Counted from the stretch's first letter, positions 1 to 9,156 are shown. The stretch is DNA of 23,949 bases from Parietichytrium sp. I65-24A (GCA_012862575.1 BLSF01000152.1:1-23949); one strand, 5' to 3'. Notes: generated by a model not told the origin, from the letters alone. Translations and numbers: made by a program.

Positions 1-51
1 GATTCCAATCGATGCAATTGACATTGCAATGGTGGAATCACTAGTGTCGCC
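1..51. repeat. Palindromic element copy A (cut by window edge)
   Basis: The reverse complement of this stretch aligns without gaps to 2710-2760 at 42 of 51 positions. It ends in GTGGAATCACTAGTGTCGCC, the outer arm of a roughly 62-nt imperfect palindrome whose other copies are described at 2710 and 5569. The outermost 11 or so bases of the element lie beyond the window. Orientation is opposite to the 2710 copy, so the two bracket the terminase and membrane-protein genes as inverted repeats. Confidence 0.75.
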
Positions 52-138
52 ATGAATTGAATGAATCAAAATCACAACCGTCTGTGTTTCATTTTTAAAT
101 TAGAAAAAAATACATTATAGATAAGAACTATATATTTC

Positions 139-193
139 CGATCATCTCCACCAAAGATGTATGACTCTCATCAAGAAATAGAGTGGATGATCG
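139..193. terminator. Hairpin downstream of the terminase gene
   Basis: The arms CGATCATCTCCAC (139-151) and GTGGATGATCG (183-193) can pair over about 11 bp with bulged bases and a 31-nt loop. The hairpin lies 34 bases past the stop codon of the minus-strand terminase gene. Some large DNA viruses end transcripts at 3' hairpins (the mimivirus hairpin rule), so a 3'-end role is possible. That role is inference; only the inverted repeat is seen. Confidence 0.35.
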
Positions 194-226
194 ATGTCTT
201 GTTAACAATTTGTATGTTTTCTCAGA

Positions 227-1990
227 TTAAATCAGATGAGAATATCTGGCGTCTAGATAGATCAGATACGACCAATACGAGGCAAACATGACCGTGCAAA
301 TCAAGTCGTCTTTCTTTCCTCCACCACCACCAGCTTTTCCACTATAACTCTTTTGTTCTTTCTCAATTCCACTATTTGAAGACTTGGCAATGATAGAGAA
401 ATCTGTCATCTGCTGATTGAGTGTCTTGGTGATGTTTATGTAATTGGAGGAACAAGTAGCAAAACAATCCTGTTGTGCAATATGAATAGAGTTTTGATTC
501 ATCTTCAAGCGAAGATGCTCCACCATTGAACCTTTCAATGCTTGTGTTGTGCGGAACCCGATACGTGGCTCATTCTTGCCACTCGAACTCATCGACAGTG
601 TCCCCGCCTTGGATGTCCCCTTGGACCCATCTGATAAAATCTCAAAGTTGCGCATCGTGTCTTGTATAAACTTGTGAATCCAATACTGTTCATTCCCATA
701 ATTATTTTCAATAATAAAGACCTTTCTTGCATACCTGAAATGTCGGATGGTTTCGACTGCTTTGCAATGCCTTGCCAGTATATTCAATGCCTCATCAGGT
801 GTCTTGGCACTCACGCTTTCAAGTCCTACAATCACATGCACTCCAAACACATGCACCATTGTGGTGATGGCAAAATCACTCGGTGTTCCACATCCAGATG
901 GATCAATTGCAATGTACACATTGTTGATGGTATAAGATGGTTGAAGTTCAAAACGTGTCTGTGTAAACAGGCGCTCAATGTCCCGTGACGAGAACGCACG
1001 CTGATGGGCGTCATGGGAGATGCCACCAATCTCTTGCTCCATAATCTCTTCATAACTTGACATCAACGCTCTGATCTCCTTGTTCTTGCGACTAGAGTTC
1101 CAACTTGGCAGCAAATGAAGCATGTGGTTGCATTGACTTGCCTGACCAGCCGCGATACACTCTTTGCATGCAAGCTGGTAGTGATACGACTGAAACACCG
1201 GTTGTCCGTGCTTGTCTTTCATGTCAATGTATTGTGTCATAAAGTTTTCACTTCCAAGAATGGTAGAGATTCCTATCATCGACGAGTTGTCAAGCTGGTA
1301 GAGTGGACAGATGACTTCAAACAGCACCTGAAGGTCGATCTGAGCCATCTCCTCCAAGATCATCACATCCGCGGTGACACCCTTGAGTGTTTTCACTACA
1401 CTAGGGTATGCACGGATGTTACTCTCCTCTCCATGTCTAGAAATGATTGTCAATTGTTCTTTGTTGTGTTGTTTGATATAGTCAACAACTCCAAGTCTTT
1501 TGGCGAAATTGTAAATGTGTTCAACCATTGCTTCGGCCTGCCTGCGTCCAGGGGCAAAGATGGCTACCTTTTTGTTGGGAACACACAAAGCAAACACAAG
1601 TGCAAAGTAAGCTACGGACCATGTCTTTCCAAACCTTCTCGGGCAACAGACAAGCACCGATTGCTTGGAAGAATCAAATTCATACTTGTGCAAGATCTCA
1701 TGCTGTCTATTGTTAAACTCATCCGTTCCAAAGATGAGACGCAAACATGATGCTAAAAAAGCTTTATGAAACTCAATTTGTTGATCACTTCGATAGAGCT
1801 CACCAAAGTGTTTCTCCATTGCGGCAAGGATCTGGTCCCCTTCAGATAGAATCTCTTCGATAGCATCGGGTGAATAGAGATCCAAGAGATCAAACAGCAC
1901 TGCCTTGTCTTGATTCTTTTGTGATTCATCATACTCTTCTTGTAGTCTCAGTAGCTCTTGATGAAGCTCTGAGCCTGCACAAAAACGCAT
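227..1990 (-). CDS. Terminase large subunit (TerL), herpesvirus/mirusvirus-type DNA-packaging ATPase-nuclease
   Basis: This 587-residue intact ORF has the two-domain layout of a virus genome-packaging motor. The N-terminal ATPase carries a Walker A motif CCPRRFGKT (115-123), an acidic Walker B-like segment VMILEEMAQ (209-217) and a coupling motif with S242-T243 in IGISTIL. A possible zinc ligand set follows (C275, C278, C287, H289). The C-terminal RNase H-like nuclease shows IAIDPSG (D363), IIENNYG (E428) and a terminal KKDDL (D561/D562), the expected acidic triad. TerL cuts concatemeric DNA and drives it into capsids through a portal; herpesviruses, mirusviruses and tailed phages share it. 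Neither portal nor capsid gene is visible here. The ATG at 1990 is the first Met and sits inside a perfect palindrome. No stop or frameshift interrupts the ORF, so it is either recently acquired, maintained, or part of an active virus. Mirusvirus versus another herpes-like lineage cannot be settled by eye. Confidence 0.88.
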   Translation of the reverse strand: MRFCAGSELHQELLRLQEEYDESQKNQDKAVLFDLLDLYSPDAIEEILSEGDQILAAMEKHFGELYRSDQQIEFHKAFLASCLRLIFGTDEFNNRQHEILHKYEFDSSKQSVLVCCPRRFGKTWSVAYFALVFALCVPNKKVAIFAPGRRQAEAMVEHIYNFAKRLGVVDYIKQHNKEQLTIISRHGEESNIRAYPSVVKTLKGVTADVMILEEMAQIDLQVLFEVICPLYQLDNSSMIGISTILGSENFMTQYIDMKDKHGQPVFQSYHYQLACKECIAAGQASQCNHMLHLLPSWNSSRKNKEIRALMSSYEEIMEQEIGGISHDAHQRAFSSRDIERLFTQTRFELQPSYTINNVYIAIDPSGCGTPSDFAITTMVHVFGVHVIVGLESVSAKTPDEALNILARHCKAVETIRHFRYARKVFIIENNYGNEQYWIHKFIQDTMRNFEILSDGSKGTSKAGTLSMSSSGKNEPRIGFRTTQALKGSMVEHLRLKMNQNSIHIAQQDCFATCSSNYINITKTLNQQMTDFSIIAKSSNSGIEKEQKSYSGKAGGGGGKKDDLICTVMFASYWSYLIYLDARYSHLI

Positions 1991-2001
1991 ATATGCGTTT
2001 T
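1982..2001. promoter_or_regulatory. Perfect 20-bp palindrome over the TerL start codon
   Basis: AAAACGCATATATGCGTTTT reads identically on both strands. It contains the TerL ATG (1988-1990, minus strand) and, by symmetry, an ATG on the plus strand at 1993 opening an 11-codon Lys-rich ORF that stops before the neighbouring gene. It may be a binding site for a dimeric regulator or the core of a shared divergent promoter (the centre is TATA-like). Function is inferred from position only. Confidence 0.5.
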
Positions 2002-2035
2002 GAAAAGAAAAAAAGGAAAAAGAAGTAGCTTTGCT

Positions 2036-2060
2036 CTTTCTATCTATCTATCTATCTATA
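2036..2060. repeat. (CTAT)n microsatellite in the divergent intergenic gap
   Basis: About five CTAT units occupy the gap just before the ATG at 2062, ending in a TATATATG stretch. The repeat lies inside the 71-bp spacer between the divergent terminase and membrane-protein genes, so length changes here would alter the shared promoter region. Confidence 0.8.
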
Positions 2061-2061
2061 T

Positions 2062-2433
2062 ATGCATTGGCTAGCTTGGTTGTTGGTGTATGTGTTATAC
2101 AGTCTGTTCACCTTGCGTCTATTCTTTTCAACCGAACAGATTTCTGTCATCTCCTATATCTTCAATGTCTGCTTTTACCTCTTGTATGGTTTTGTGATCA
2201 TCTATGGCAAGATGTTTAACAAACTCGACACTCGAACCATCTACGCATTCTTGATGTGCTACTGTACCACCAACATTATGAATGGACTGATTGAATATAT
2301 CGTGCTCGGTAATCTATACATCCTTTTGCTGCAAATGGTGGTGCTGCTCAGTTTGTCCATGACGATTGTTGATCGAGTGATATATGATTACAGCATCCTC
2401 ATTTTAGGAAGAAGAACAACAACAATGATATGA
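2062..2433 (+). CDS. Small multi-pass membrane protein (unknown)
   Basis: A 123-residue protein with four probable membrane helices: about residues 3-22 (LAWLLVYVLYSLF), 29-48 (VISYIFNVCFYLLYG), 56-80 and 84-105 (LYILLLQMVVLLSLSM). The tail is short and polar (GRRTTTMI). There is no signal-peptide cleavage pattern and no conserved motif I recognise. It diverges from the terminase gene with only 71 bp between start codons, an arrangement typical of compact viral genomes, and an AATAAA motif follows the stop at about 2442. A viral envelope or inner-membrane protein is a reasonable guess given the neighbour, but nothing in the sequence proves it. The alternative ORF 2031-2219 in another frame is weaker. 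Confidence 0.6.
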   Translation: MHWLAWLLVYVLYSLFTLRLFFSTEQISVISYIFNVCFYLLYGFVIIYGKMFNKLDTRTIYAFLMCYCTTNIMNGLIEYIVLGNLYILLLQMVVLLSLSMTIVDRVIYDYSILILGRRTTTMI

Positions 2434-2483
2434 GTCAGCTGTAATAAATTCTGGCTTCAGGATGTGAATCAATGGATTTAAAA

Positions 2484-2700
2484 AAAACACACAAAAAACG
2501 ATTCGAACTCATGACTAGTCACTAAACAAGAGTTTTGATTAAACTATTCGGATGTTAGTGAATGTGAACTTTAGCGTAATATTTATAAGTGAATAAGGAT
2601 TTGTTCCTTCCCAGTTTTAAAAGTATGGAAATCAAGAAAAGCTCTTGTAGGAGAGTTGGTGACTTTGAATTGGTCATTGAATAATGATGACAGATGACTT
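2484..2700 (-). repeat. tRNA-like (B-box) dispersed repeat, copy 1
   Basis: On the minus strand this contains a TAGTTTAATC stretch resembling a Pol III A box (near 2545) and GAGTTCGAATC resembling a B box (near 2500), followed at once by a T6 run that would act as a Pol III terminator. The predicted T and anticodon stems are badly mismatched, so it is a tRNA-derived relic rather than a tRNA gene. The whole block, including the adjoining AAAGTATGGAAATCAAG segment, recurs 322 bp downstream. Confidence 0.6.
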
Positions 2701-2709
2701 CTGGTCTCT

Positions 2710-2771
2710 GGCGACACTACTGATTCCACTCCTGGAATGTCAATTCCATGGATGGGCATCAAGGGTGTCGC
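2710..2771. repeat. Palindromic element copy B (62 nt)
   Basis: The arms GGCGACACTACTGATTCCA at the left and GGGCATCAAGGGTGTCGC at the right form an imperfect inverted repeat around a GGAATGTCAATTCCA core, itself palindromic. Its first 51 bases match the reverse complement of 1-51 at 42 positions. It lies between the two copies of the tRNA-like repeat and forms the right boundary of the terminase cassette. Confidence 0.75.
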
Positions 2772-2805
2772 GACACTATCCTAATTACGTGACAAAAAAA
2801 TAATA

Positions 2806-3020
2806 AAAAACACACAAAAACGATTCGAACTCATGACTAGTCACTAAACAAGAGTTTTGATTAAACTATTTGGATGTTAGTAAATATGAACTTTAGCGTG
2901 ATATTTATAAGTGAATAAGGATTTGTTTTTTCCCAGTTGTCTTCCCAGTTTTCCTCCCAGTTAAAAGTATGGAAATCAAGAAAAGCTCTTGTAGGAGAGT
3001 TGGTGACTTCGAATGGACCA
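2806..3020 (-). repeat. tRNA-like (B-box) dispersed repeat, copy 2
   Basis: A near-identical direct copy of 2484-2700, with the same degenerate A and B boxes on the minus strand and the same A-rich flank (T-rich on the minus strand). It leads into a roughly 120-bp tandem array that begins with the same GTATGGAAATCAAG segment. The two copies differ at only a few positions in the tRNA-like part, which implies a fairly recent duplication. Confidence 0.65.
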
Positions 3021-3700
3021 TCGAGAATAAGTGATCAATTCTCTGTTCCTTCCCAGTTGTCTTCCCAGTTTTCCTCCCAGTTAAAAGTATGGAAATCAAG
3101 AAAAGCTCTTGTAGGAGAGTTGGTGACTTCGAATGGACCATCGAGAATAAGTGATCAATTCTTTGTTCCTTCCCAGTTGTCTTCCCAGTTGTCTTCCCAG
3201 TTAAAAGTATGGAAATCGATAAAAGCTCTTGTAGGAGAGTTGGTGACTTCGAATTTCCCATTGAGTATGAATGAACAACTTCCTTGATCCTGAACACGAA
3301 CAATTCTTTGATCCTTCCCAGTCTTCTTCCCAGTTGTCTTCCCAGTTAAAAGTATGGAAATCGATAAAAGTTCTTTCAGGAGAGTTGGTGACTTCGAATT
3401 TGCCATTGAGTCAAAGTGATCAATTCTTTGCTCACTAGTTTGAACAACTCTTTGTTCATTACCAGTCTTCTTAACAGTTGCCTTACCAGTTAAAAGTATG
3501 GAAATCGATAAAAGCTCTTGTAGGAGAGTTGTTGACTTCGAATTTACCATTGAGTATAAGTGATCAATTCTTTAAGTATGGAAATCTAATACAGCTCTTG
3601 TCTGAGATTTGGTGACCTCGAATTTGCCATCGAGTGATGTTGACAGATGGTTTTGCCATCTTACCAGATCTCTTACCATTTATAAGTATGGAAATCTATC
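2926..3700. repeat. Tandem array of about 120-bp units
   Basis: The segment AAGTATGGAAATC recurs at 2965, 3085, 3205, 3350, 3494, 3574 and 3684, giving spacings of 120, 120, 145, 144, 80 and 110. Each unit carries a CTTCCCAGT run, then AAAAGCTCTTGTAGGAGAG, then GTTGGTGACTTCGAAT. The first units are nearly identical and later ones progressively diverged, as in a decaying satellite. Because 120 is a multiple of three, the array produces long spurious ORFs on both strands. No gene is supported. Confidence 0.9.
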
Positions 3701-5568
3701 TCAGCTCTTGTCTGAGATTTGGTCACTTCGAATTTGTCATCTAACGCAAAGAACAACGTATGGCAGGTGATCCTCAAATTTTTAGTGACTTTGAATTTTT
3801 GTCATCCAAACTAAAAAGGCACAGTTCCTTATTCTTTCCTATTCGATTTCTTATTCGGTTTCCTATCTATAATAGTGAAATTGTATGATAGGTGATCTCC
3901 AGATTTTTGGTGACTTCGAATTCGCCATCCAGACTAAGAAAGCACTATTCAATGTTCTTTCCTATTCGGTTTTTAATTTGGTGTCCTATTTATGAGAAGG
4001 AAATTGTATAGCAGGTGGTCTCCAGAATTTTGGTGAATTCGAACTTGTCATTGGGTGCATGCATTTGTCATCCAAGCTGCAGAAGCACAGCTCATTATTC
4101 TTTCCAATTCGGCTTTTTATCCGGTTTCCTAACTATGATAGTGAAATTCTACCACAATTTTGGTGAGTAAATTCATAATTTCGTTTGTTTTTTGTCTGTC
4201 GACCTAGATCCGCCCGCACCACGAGCTGTTTCTAAGAGCTGATGCTGCTCCTCCACTGGCATCACAGACCATTTGACCGTAAAGAACTCACGTAAGTAGA
4301 TTCGAACTCATGACTTGTAAAGCAAGTTGTTATGCACAATTCATTTAACCATTTGGATGTTAAACAAGATATCTTTTAAAAGTGAACAAATATTTATTCT
4401 TTCCTATTCGAATTTTTATCCAGTTTTATAGAATGATAACTGGCAAAGTAAAGAAAGTTGAGGAACACGTGAGAGAGATTGAATTAGCTCTTGTAGTTCT
4501 GAGATCTGAGCTGCCTGAGTTAGGTGATTGTAGAAGATGGAGAGGTGATGGAGATAACCTTGTTGCTCCAACTTGACAACATGGAGTTCCAGTGTATGGC
4601 GTGATGGGCAACTCAGTGCACACTTCAGTGTCGTAGGAGAGGCAGGTTCCAGGAACGATGCTGGCTGCTGGGTTCCCCGGATGAGATCCTTCACTAAGTT
4701 TCCTATTATAAAGAGAGAAAATCTATGCCATGATCTCCAGATTTGGGTGACTTTGAATTTGTCATCGAGTGATGTTATATCATGAATTCGTCATCGATGA
4801 AAAGTTCAACTTACAAGTTAAGTCGTGAGCGCTGAATCAGTTCAGTCTCACAAGCCAAGTCGTGAGCGCTGAATCAACCGTTCAGTTGGAACGAGTCGAA
4901 CGTATTCCATCTCAATTCAGCACTAGTGTTCAGCACTAACAGTTACCCATCCCCACGACAACACAAGTCATTGATTCACAGTTCCATAACTCAATCCAAA
5001 ACAACTTGATCTTCCATCAATAAGAGCTCTCGACAGCTCGACGACCGTCTTTTGTAGATCCGACAAGCTCCAACTCATTGTAATCAACTCCATGTTCTAT
5101 CTATCCTATTCGATCTCTTGTTTAATTTCCTATTAATGATAGGGAAAATCTATGGCAGGTTATCTCTAGATTTTGGTGACTTCGAAATTCCATCGAGATT
5201 ATGTCGCGCCATGTAGTTGTCATCCAAACTAGAATGCACAGTTCCTTGTTCTCACAATCCTATTCGATCTCTTATTTGATTTCCTATTATTGAGAGGGAA
5301 ATTCTATGGCAGGTGATCTCCAGATTTTGGTGACTATGAATCTGTCATGCAAAATGGGTGTTTCCTGAAGTTGTTGGGCATCAGAACAAAAAAGTACACC
5401 TTCTTGTTCCTTTTAATCCTTAAGATAATTTTATTTCCATTTCTTTTTATTCTTCTTTTCTTAGCATTGGCCTCGATCTCGCTAACCTAACCTATCATTG
5501 GTGCTTTTTTTTTTTTTTTTTTTTTAAAGTTCATAGACATTTTTGGCGACTAGAAACTCCTCATCGGT

Positions 5569-5630
5569 AGCGATAGTGATGATTTCATCGTTGCAATTTA
5601 CATTGTATCAATAAAATCATTGATGTCGCT
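5569..5630. repeat. Palindromic element copy C (62 nt)
   Basis: Left arm AGCGATAGTGATGATTT and right arm AAATCATTGATGTCGCT flank a TTGCAATTTACATTG core. The length equals copy B, and the left 51 bases agree with the reverse complement of copy A at about 32 positions without gaps, including the TTGCAAT core. It lies about 350 bp past the 3' end of the large secreted-protein gene. Confidence 0.55.
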
Positions 5631-5763
5631 ATCCATCTGCTGCAACAAACGCAGGCAAATACCCAATGGTAAACCCCCTTGAAAAATACAGTTCCTTGAT
5701 CCTTCCTATTCGTTTTCCTAGCAAAAATCTGAGAAAGCTCCTGTCCGAAATTTGGTCACTTTT

Positions 5764-5805
5764 CTCAAGGGAAGACCAACAAAGGCGGGCGCACTTTGGC
5801 TTGTA
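5764..5805 (+). repeat. Dispersed repeat R, copy 1 (fragment)
   Basis: This contains CAAAGGCGGGCGCACTTTGG then CTTGTA, the conserved 3' part of a repeat also seen at 9643, 10531 and, inverted, 16729. Only the 3' fragment is present here, with GGGAAGACCAA just upstream. Confidence 0.7.
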
Positions 5806-5979
5806 GGTTTTTGAAAATAATAAAGAAGGTTAGGCTGTGACAGTGGACAGAGCTCCCGGACACTATATATTTCATCTCTTCCCGTAAGGAGGAATGTAGA
5901 GGTAAACTAGCTGTAGCGGTTGAACGAAAGTTCTCCTTTAAAAAAAAATTGGCAATTTTTGGTTTCGCTACTAGACTTT

Positions 5980-8900
5980 TTAAATTTCGAAGAGCATGTT
6001 GACCGAGACGGTAAACTGTAGTGCCGTTTCCAGAGCAAGAGACTTTTGAGCAGGCATGAGCCAGTTCATCTTCATGGGAAGGTAGAGCCTGGTGAACCGC
6101 ACCACGTCTGGCTCAAGGAGATAGTGGAGATGAGTGAAACCGACAGCATTGTGCGCCCAGTCCTTGACAGTCAGTCCAAACGATGGAACGACAACCTGGT
6201 CCGACTGCAAGTTAAAGTACACCACGGGCGCTGAAAGGGTCCGCTTGACTCCATACTTCAGGCTTTGTATCATGTTTGCTTTGGCACCAGACCACCATGT
6301 GTAGTAGCTAATGGTTTTGTCCCCCGTTTTGGTGAGCTTGACAATCGCTCTGCGAAATTGTTTCCTCTGCCTCCTGATAAATTTGATCAAGTCACTTGCC
6401 GTAATTCGGCCAGCAGAAGTCTTCCAATACGGGTCGTCACTCCCGTACCTGGTCAGGAGGTCAAGCAGTTTACGGCAACTACCTCTCTGATACTTTCCAC
6501 AACTCTTTGACATTTCCCACTTCCAATACTCGGGATATTTAATACTAGACACCCAGCTTCGGATGTCGCGACACTCCTTGTTGAGCTTGCTGCTGTACGA
6601 AGACGCAAAACAGTGCATAGCGCCAAGCTCTGGATTGGTCTCAGCCTGCTCTCGGAGCGCGACCAGCTTGTTGAGTTGAATGAGGAGATAGTCTTTCACA
6701 GAGTCTCGCGCCACATCGAACTTCATTGGATACATGTTGAATCGCATGGAAAGGTGGATGGTTGTTTCGCCATTCAGCTTGCCGGCCCAGAGCGAGATAA
6801 TTGGAGGCGTCAGACTGGACGAGAATGAGCTCCCGAGAATTTTGTTTTTTTCCTTGTTGAAGTTGTAGGTCCAAAAACCAACATCGAATTGCCGCGCCAT
6901 CTGATCGAGGCGGAACGCAAGGGGGGGCAAGAGTGGCGCTGCAAAAAAAGGCACGAGAAAGTTATCCTTGTTGATGGCCAAACTCCGTGCACCAACTTGG
7001 AGCAGTGTGGGCGAGGACTGTATTCCTTCAAAGACCGCGGCCAATTTGTCAATCTGGACACTGAGCGCATCGCGGAGCGAGTGAATCGCCTGCTGCAAAC
7101 CCGCGGAGTCCACGTTAAATTCTGTGCAAACATCAAAGTCCAGTTCGCACGGCGTCGCGGAAGCCTGCTTTCCCAACATTCCTGCAAGAGCAGCCTCCAC
7201 TGGTATCTTGACTGTTTGTTTGGTCTTGCAGCTTGGCTGTCCATCGAACTTGAAAAGAATCTGTGCTAACCTCTCCAGCACCTCCTCGTTGTCAAAGGCA
7301 GACTCCAAGTTTCCGAGCGCATCAGTGAGGTCTGGTACCGAAGGTGTGGGTATATCCAAGCCAAGTTTATCGAATAGACACGAAGGGTCCTGCACACAAG
7401 TTTCAAAGACGGACTCGTCAAACAATGAGGTGTCAATCTTGAAACCTTTGAACAAGTTTGATAACTGAAGGTCTGTGAGGCTGGAAAAATCCAATTTTTC
7501 CCAGAGTGCGTCGGGATCGAGTGCTTCGAGTGCCTCCGCGAGATCGGCAACAGGGAGGTCGTCCAAAGTCCCTGAGATTTTGCTGACAATATCGCTCGGT
7601 GAGGGGATCCCAAGAAAATCCAAAACTTCTTTGAGAGCGTCTTGTACCAGATCCTCAATTGCTTCCTTGATGTCCTTGATGATCGGCAAGTTTTCGATCT
7701 TATCAATCACCTTGCCAAGTTCATCCCCCAAATCTTTGATGCTAAAGGATTTTGTCGTTGGTGTGACGCAAGCAACACCGATGTTGGTGGAGCCGGACGG
7801 ACACTTTTCGGTGCAAACGGTCACGATGTTCTCGTACCCAGACTTGCACTGAAAGGCCTTGGAGGACTGTTTCTCCGCGTTTCGAGTGCATATTTTCCGC
7901 GTCGCGTCGATTTTCATGTCAGAGGGACAATCTTTGTAACACACCGTAAACGCCACCAGGTCCGACCGTCTCCAACCCGAGTCGCAGTTCTTGTAGCAGA
8001 CAACACCAAAATCCGAGGTTGAGTACCCGCTATCACACGAGTACGAACAGCCCTTTTTCCACGAGCAAGAAAGCTTGCGCGCTTTGGAGCTCGGCACCTT
8101 GTAATACTTGTTCAAGCAAGTCGTTCCAACTTCTGTGTATCCGCTCGGACACTTGGTGTAGCATGTTCCGAGACCATCGCTCGCAAAACCGCTCTTGCAA
8201 TTTTTAAGACAAGCAAATGCCCCCTTCATGTAGCCGTCTGGACAAAAACGTGGCGTGCCATCCGTCTTGCGGCCTTTGATGCTCACCCACGGAATAGTGA
8301 TCTTCTTCTCCAATAGCGCAGACAGACCTTGGAGTCCATCAAAGATGCTAGTGACTTTGCTGACACTCTTCACTGCCGCCGTCAACGAGTTACGCACAGT
8401 TTTCCATGCCGATCCGTCAATAACATCCAGGAGCTCTTCCAGCGCCACTATAACTTTTCCAAGTGCCCCGGACACGGTGGCCACTCCGCTTCTGATGGCA
8501 GCAAACGCATCATCGGCTCCCGGCGCTAGCAAGTTGAGGATATTACTGGGGCACTCTGTCTCAAACAATGTACCAATGCCGTCCTGGTAGCCCTCCGTCA
8601 CATTCTTGTCAATGATCATCGATACAATTGCGTCAAGCTTTTCATCGATTGTGCCTAAAGCCGCAACAATGCGTCCGATTGACTTGTCCCATGGTGTGAC
8701 CAAGGTATTCACAGTGTTCTTCACCGCGCTATTCGCAATGTCCAACGGCTTGTCCAAAAGTTCCAGAGCAGTGGAGGGAGCTTTGAATAGGGCTGATCCA
8801 ACGTACGGAATATTTGATGCAATCTTGAGGGCAAGACTGATCGTGCCGTGAAGCGAATTTACCCGCGCAACGTCAGTTTTGCCTACTTCAACTTGGTCGA

Positions 8901-9156
8901 GCAGCTCCGTCACAGGGCCAAGACTCTCACTGAGCTTTTCCTCGAGTTGGCCAAGCTTTGCTGACTGCTCGTAGAGTTCAGTCGCTTGACAGTTTGCGAA
9001 CGAGCCTGTACAGGCATCGAGTAGACGGTTTGCGGCTCCTGAAGCGTGTCGAAGCTGTTCTTCGAGCAGTTGAAATATCGAGAGCCGCACCGCGCTTACC
9101 GAGAGCAAGCAGCAAGCGACAGCAATCACTCGAACCATATTGACCCGCGCACGCAT
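5980..9156 (-). CDS. Large secreted Cys-rich mosaic protein (unknown)
   Basis: About 1058 residues from the ATG at 9156; the ATG at 9138 is an alternative that starts directly with a clean signal peptide (MVRVIAVACCLLSVSAV). The signal peptide is followed by a roughly 270-residue helical region rich in Leu/Ala/Val. A Cys-rich region (about 305-465) has repeats of the form CPxGY...C...C (for example CPDGY, CPSGY, CDSGY, CKSGY, CPSGS), resembling disulphide-rich extracellular modules. A second helical stretch with several DLxDAL-like segments follows, then a roughly 400-residue C-terminal region with scattered Cys and many Trp/Tyr. There is no C-terminal membrane helix or stalk, so it is probably secreted or in the wall. 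It stands alone, without an operon-like neighbour. No enzyme motif is recognised. It may be an adhesin-like or matrix protein; that is inference. Confidence 0.8.
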   Translation of the reverse strand: MRARVNMVRVIAVACCLLSVSAVRLSIFQLLEEQLRHASGAANRLLDACTGSFANCQATELYEQSAKLGQLEEKLSESLGPVTELLDQVEVGKTDVARVNSLHGTISLALKIASNIPYVGSALFKAPSTALELLDKPLDIANSAVKNTVNTLVTPWDKSIGRIVAALGTIDEKLDAIVSMIIDKNVTEGYQDGIGTLFETECPSNILNLLAPGADDAFAAIRSGVATVSGALGKVIVALEELLDVIDGSAWKTVRNSLTAAVKSVSKVTSIFDGLQGLSALLEKKITIPWVSIKGRKTDGTPRFCPDGYMKGAFACLKNCKSGFASDGLGTCYTKCPSGYTEVGTTCLNKYYKVPSSKARKLSCSWKKGCSYSCDSGYSTSDFGVVCYKNCDSGWRRSDLVAFTVCYKDCPSDMKIDATRKICTRNAEKQSSKAFQCKSGYENIVTVCTEKCPSGSTNIGVACVTPTTKSFSIKDLGDELGKVIDKIENLPIIKDIKEAIEDLVQDALKEVLDFLGIPSPSDIVSKISGTLDDLPVADLAEALEALDPDALWEKLDFSSLTDLQLSNLFKGFKIDTSLFDESVFETCVQDPSCLFDKLGLDIPTPSVPDLTDALGNLESAFDNEEVLERLAQILFKFDGQPSCKTKQTVKIPVEAALAGMLGKQASATPCELDFDVCTEFNVDSAGLQQAIHSLRDALSVQIDKLAAVFEGIQSSPTLLQVGARSLAINKDNFLVPFFAAPLLPPLAFRLDQMARQFDVGFWTYNFNKEKNKILGSSFSSSLTPPIISLWAGKLNGETTIHLSMRFNMYPMKFDVARDSVKDYLLIQLNKLVALREQAETNPELGAMHCFASSYSSKLNKECRDIRSWVSSIKYPEYWKWEMSKSCGKYQRGSCRKLLDLLTRYGSDDPYWKTSAGRITASDLIKFIRRQRKQFRRAIVKLTKTGDKTISYYTWWSGAKANMIQSLKYGVKRTLSAPVVYFNLQSDQVVVPSFGLTVKDWAHNAVGFTHLHYLLEPDVVRFTRLYLPMKMNWLMPAQKSLALETALQFTVSVNMLFEI

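Larger units (their letters stand above)
3701..5979. repeat. Repeat-derived intergenic region
   Basis: No convincing gene. Diverged relatives of the tandem unit recur (TCCTATTCG, then GGTGATCTCCAGATTTTGG, then TGACTTCGAAT) near 3840, 3960, 4100, 4690, 5100, 5270 and 5700. A third tRNA-like block lies at about 4290-4365 on the minus strand, with GAGTTCGAATC as its B box. A 37-bp direct repeat containing GTCGTGAGCGCTGAATCA occurs at about 4813 and 4850. A run of about 21 T lies near 5505-5525. The short ORFs at 4382-4785 overlap one another on both strands and show no protein-like pattern. Confidence 0.75.

Noticed and set aside
662-1750. Plus-strand ORFs (108 and 211 residues) inside the terminase gene
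   Set aside because: Antisense shadows of the TerL frame, whose motifs are clear.
2484-2570. Functional tRNA gene on the minus strand
   Set aside because: The T stem and anticodon stem are heavily mismatched; it is kept only as a tRNA-derived repeat.
2905-3550. Long ORFs on both strands (116-132 residues, repetitive)
   Set aside because: They arise from the 120-bp tandem array, whose unit length is a multiple of three; the same repeat is open on both strands.
2926-3700. Array taken as a CRISPR
   Set aside because: Units are about 120 bp, contiguous and similar throughout; there are no short conserved repeats with unique spacers.
6046-9143. Numerous ORFs opposite or out of frame with the 1058-residue gene
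   Set aside because: Shadows of a long coding frame; none has a signal, domain or composition of its own.
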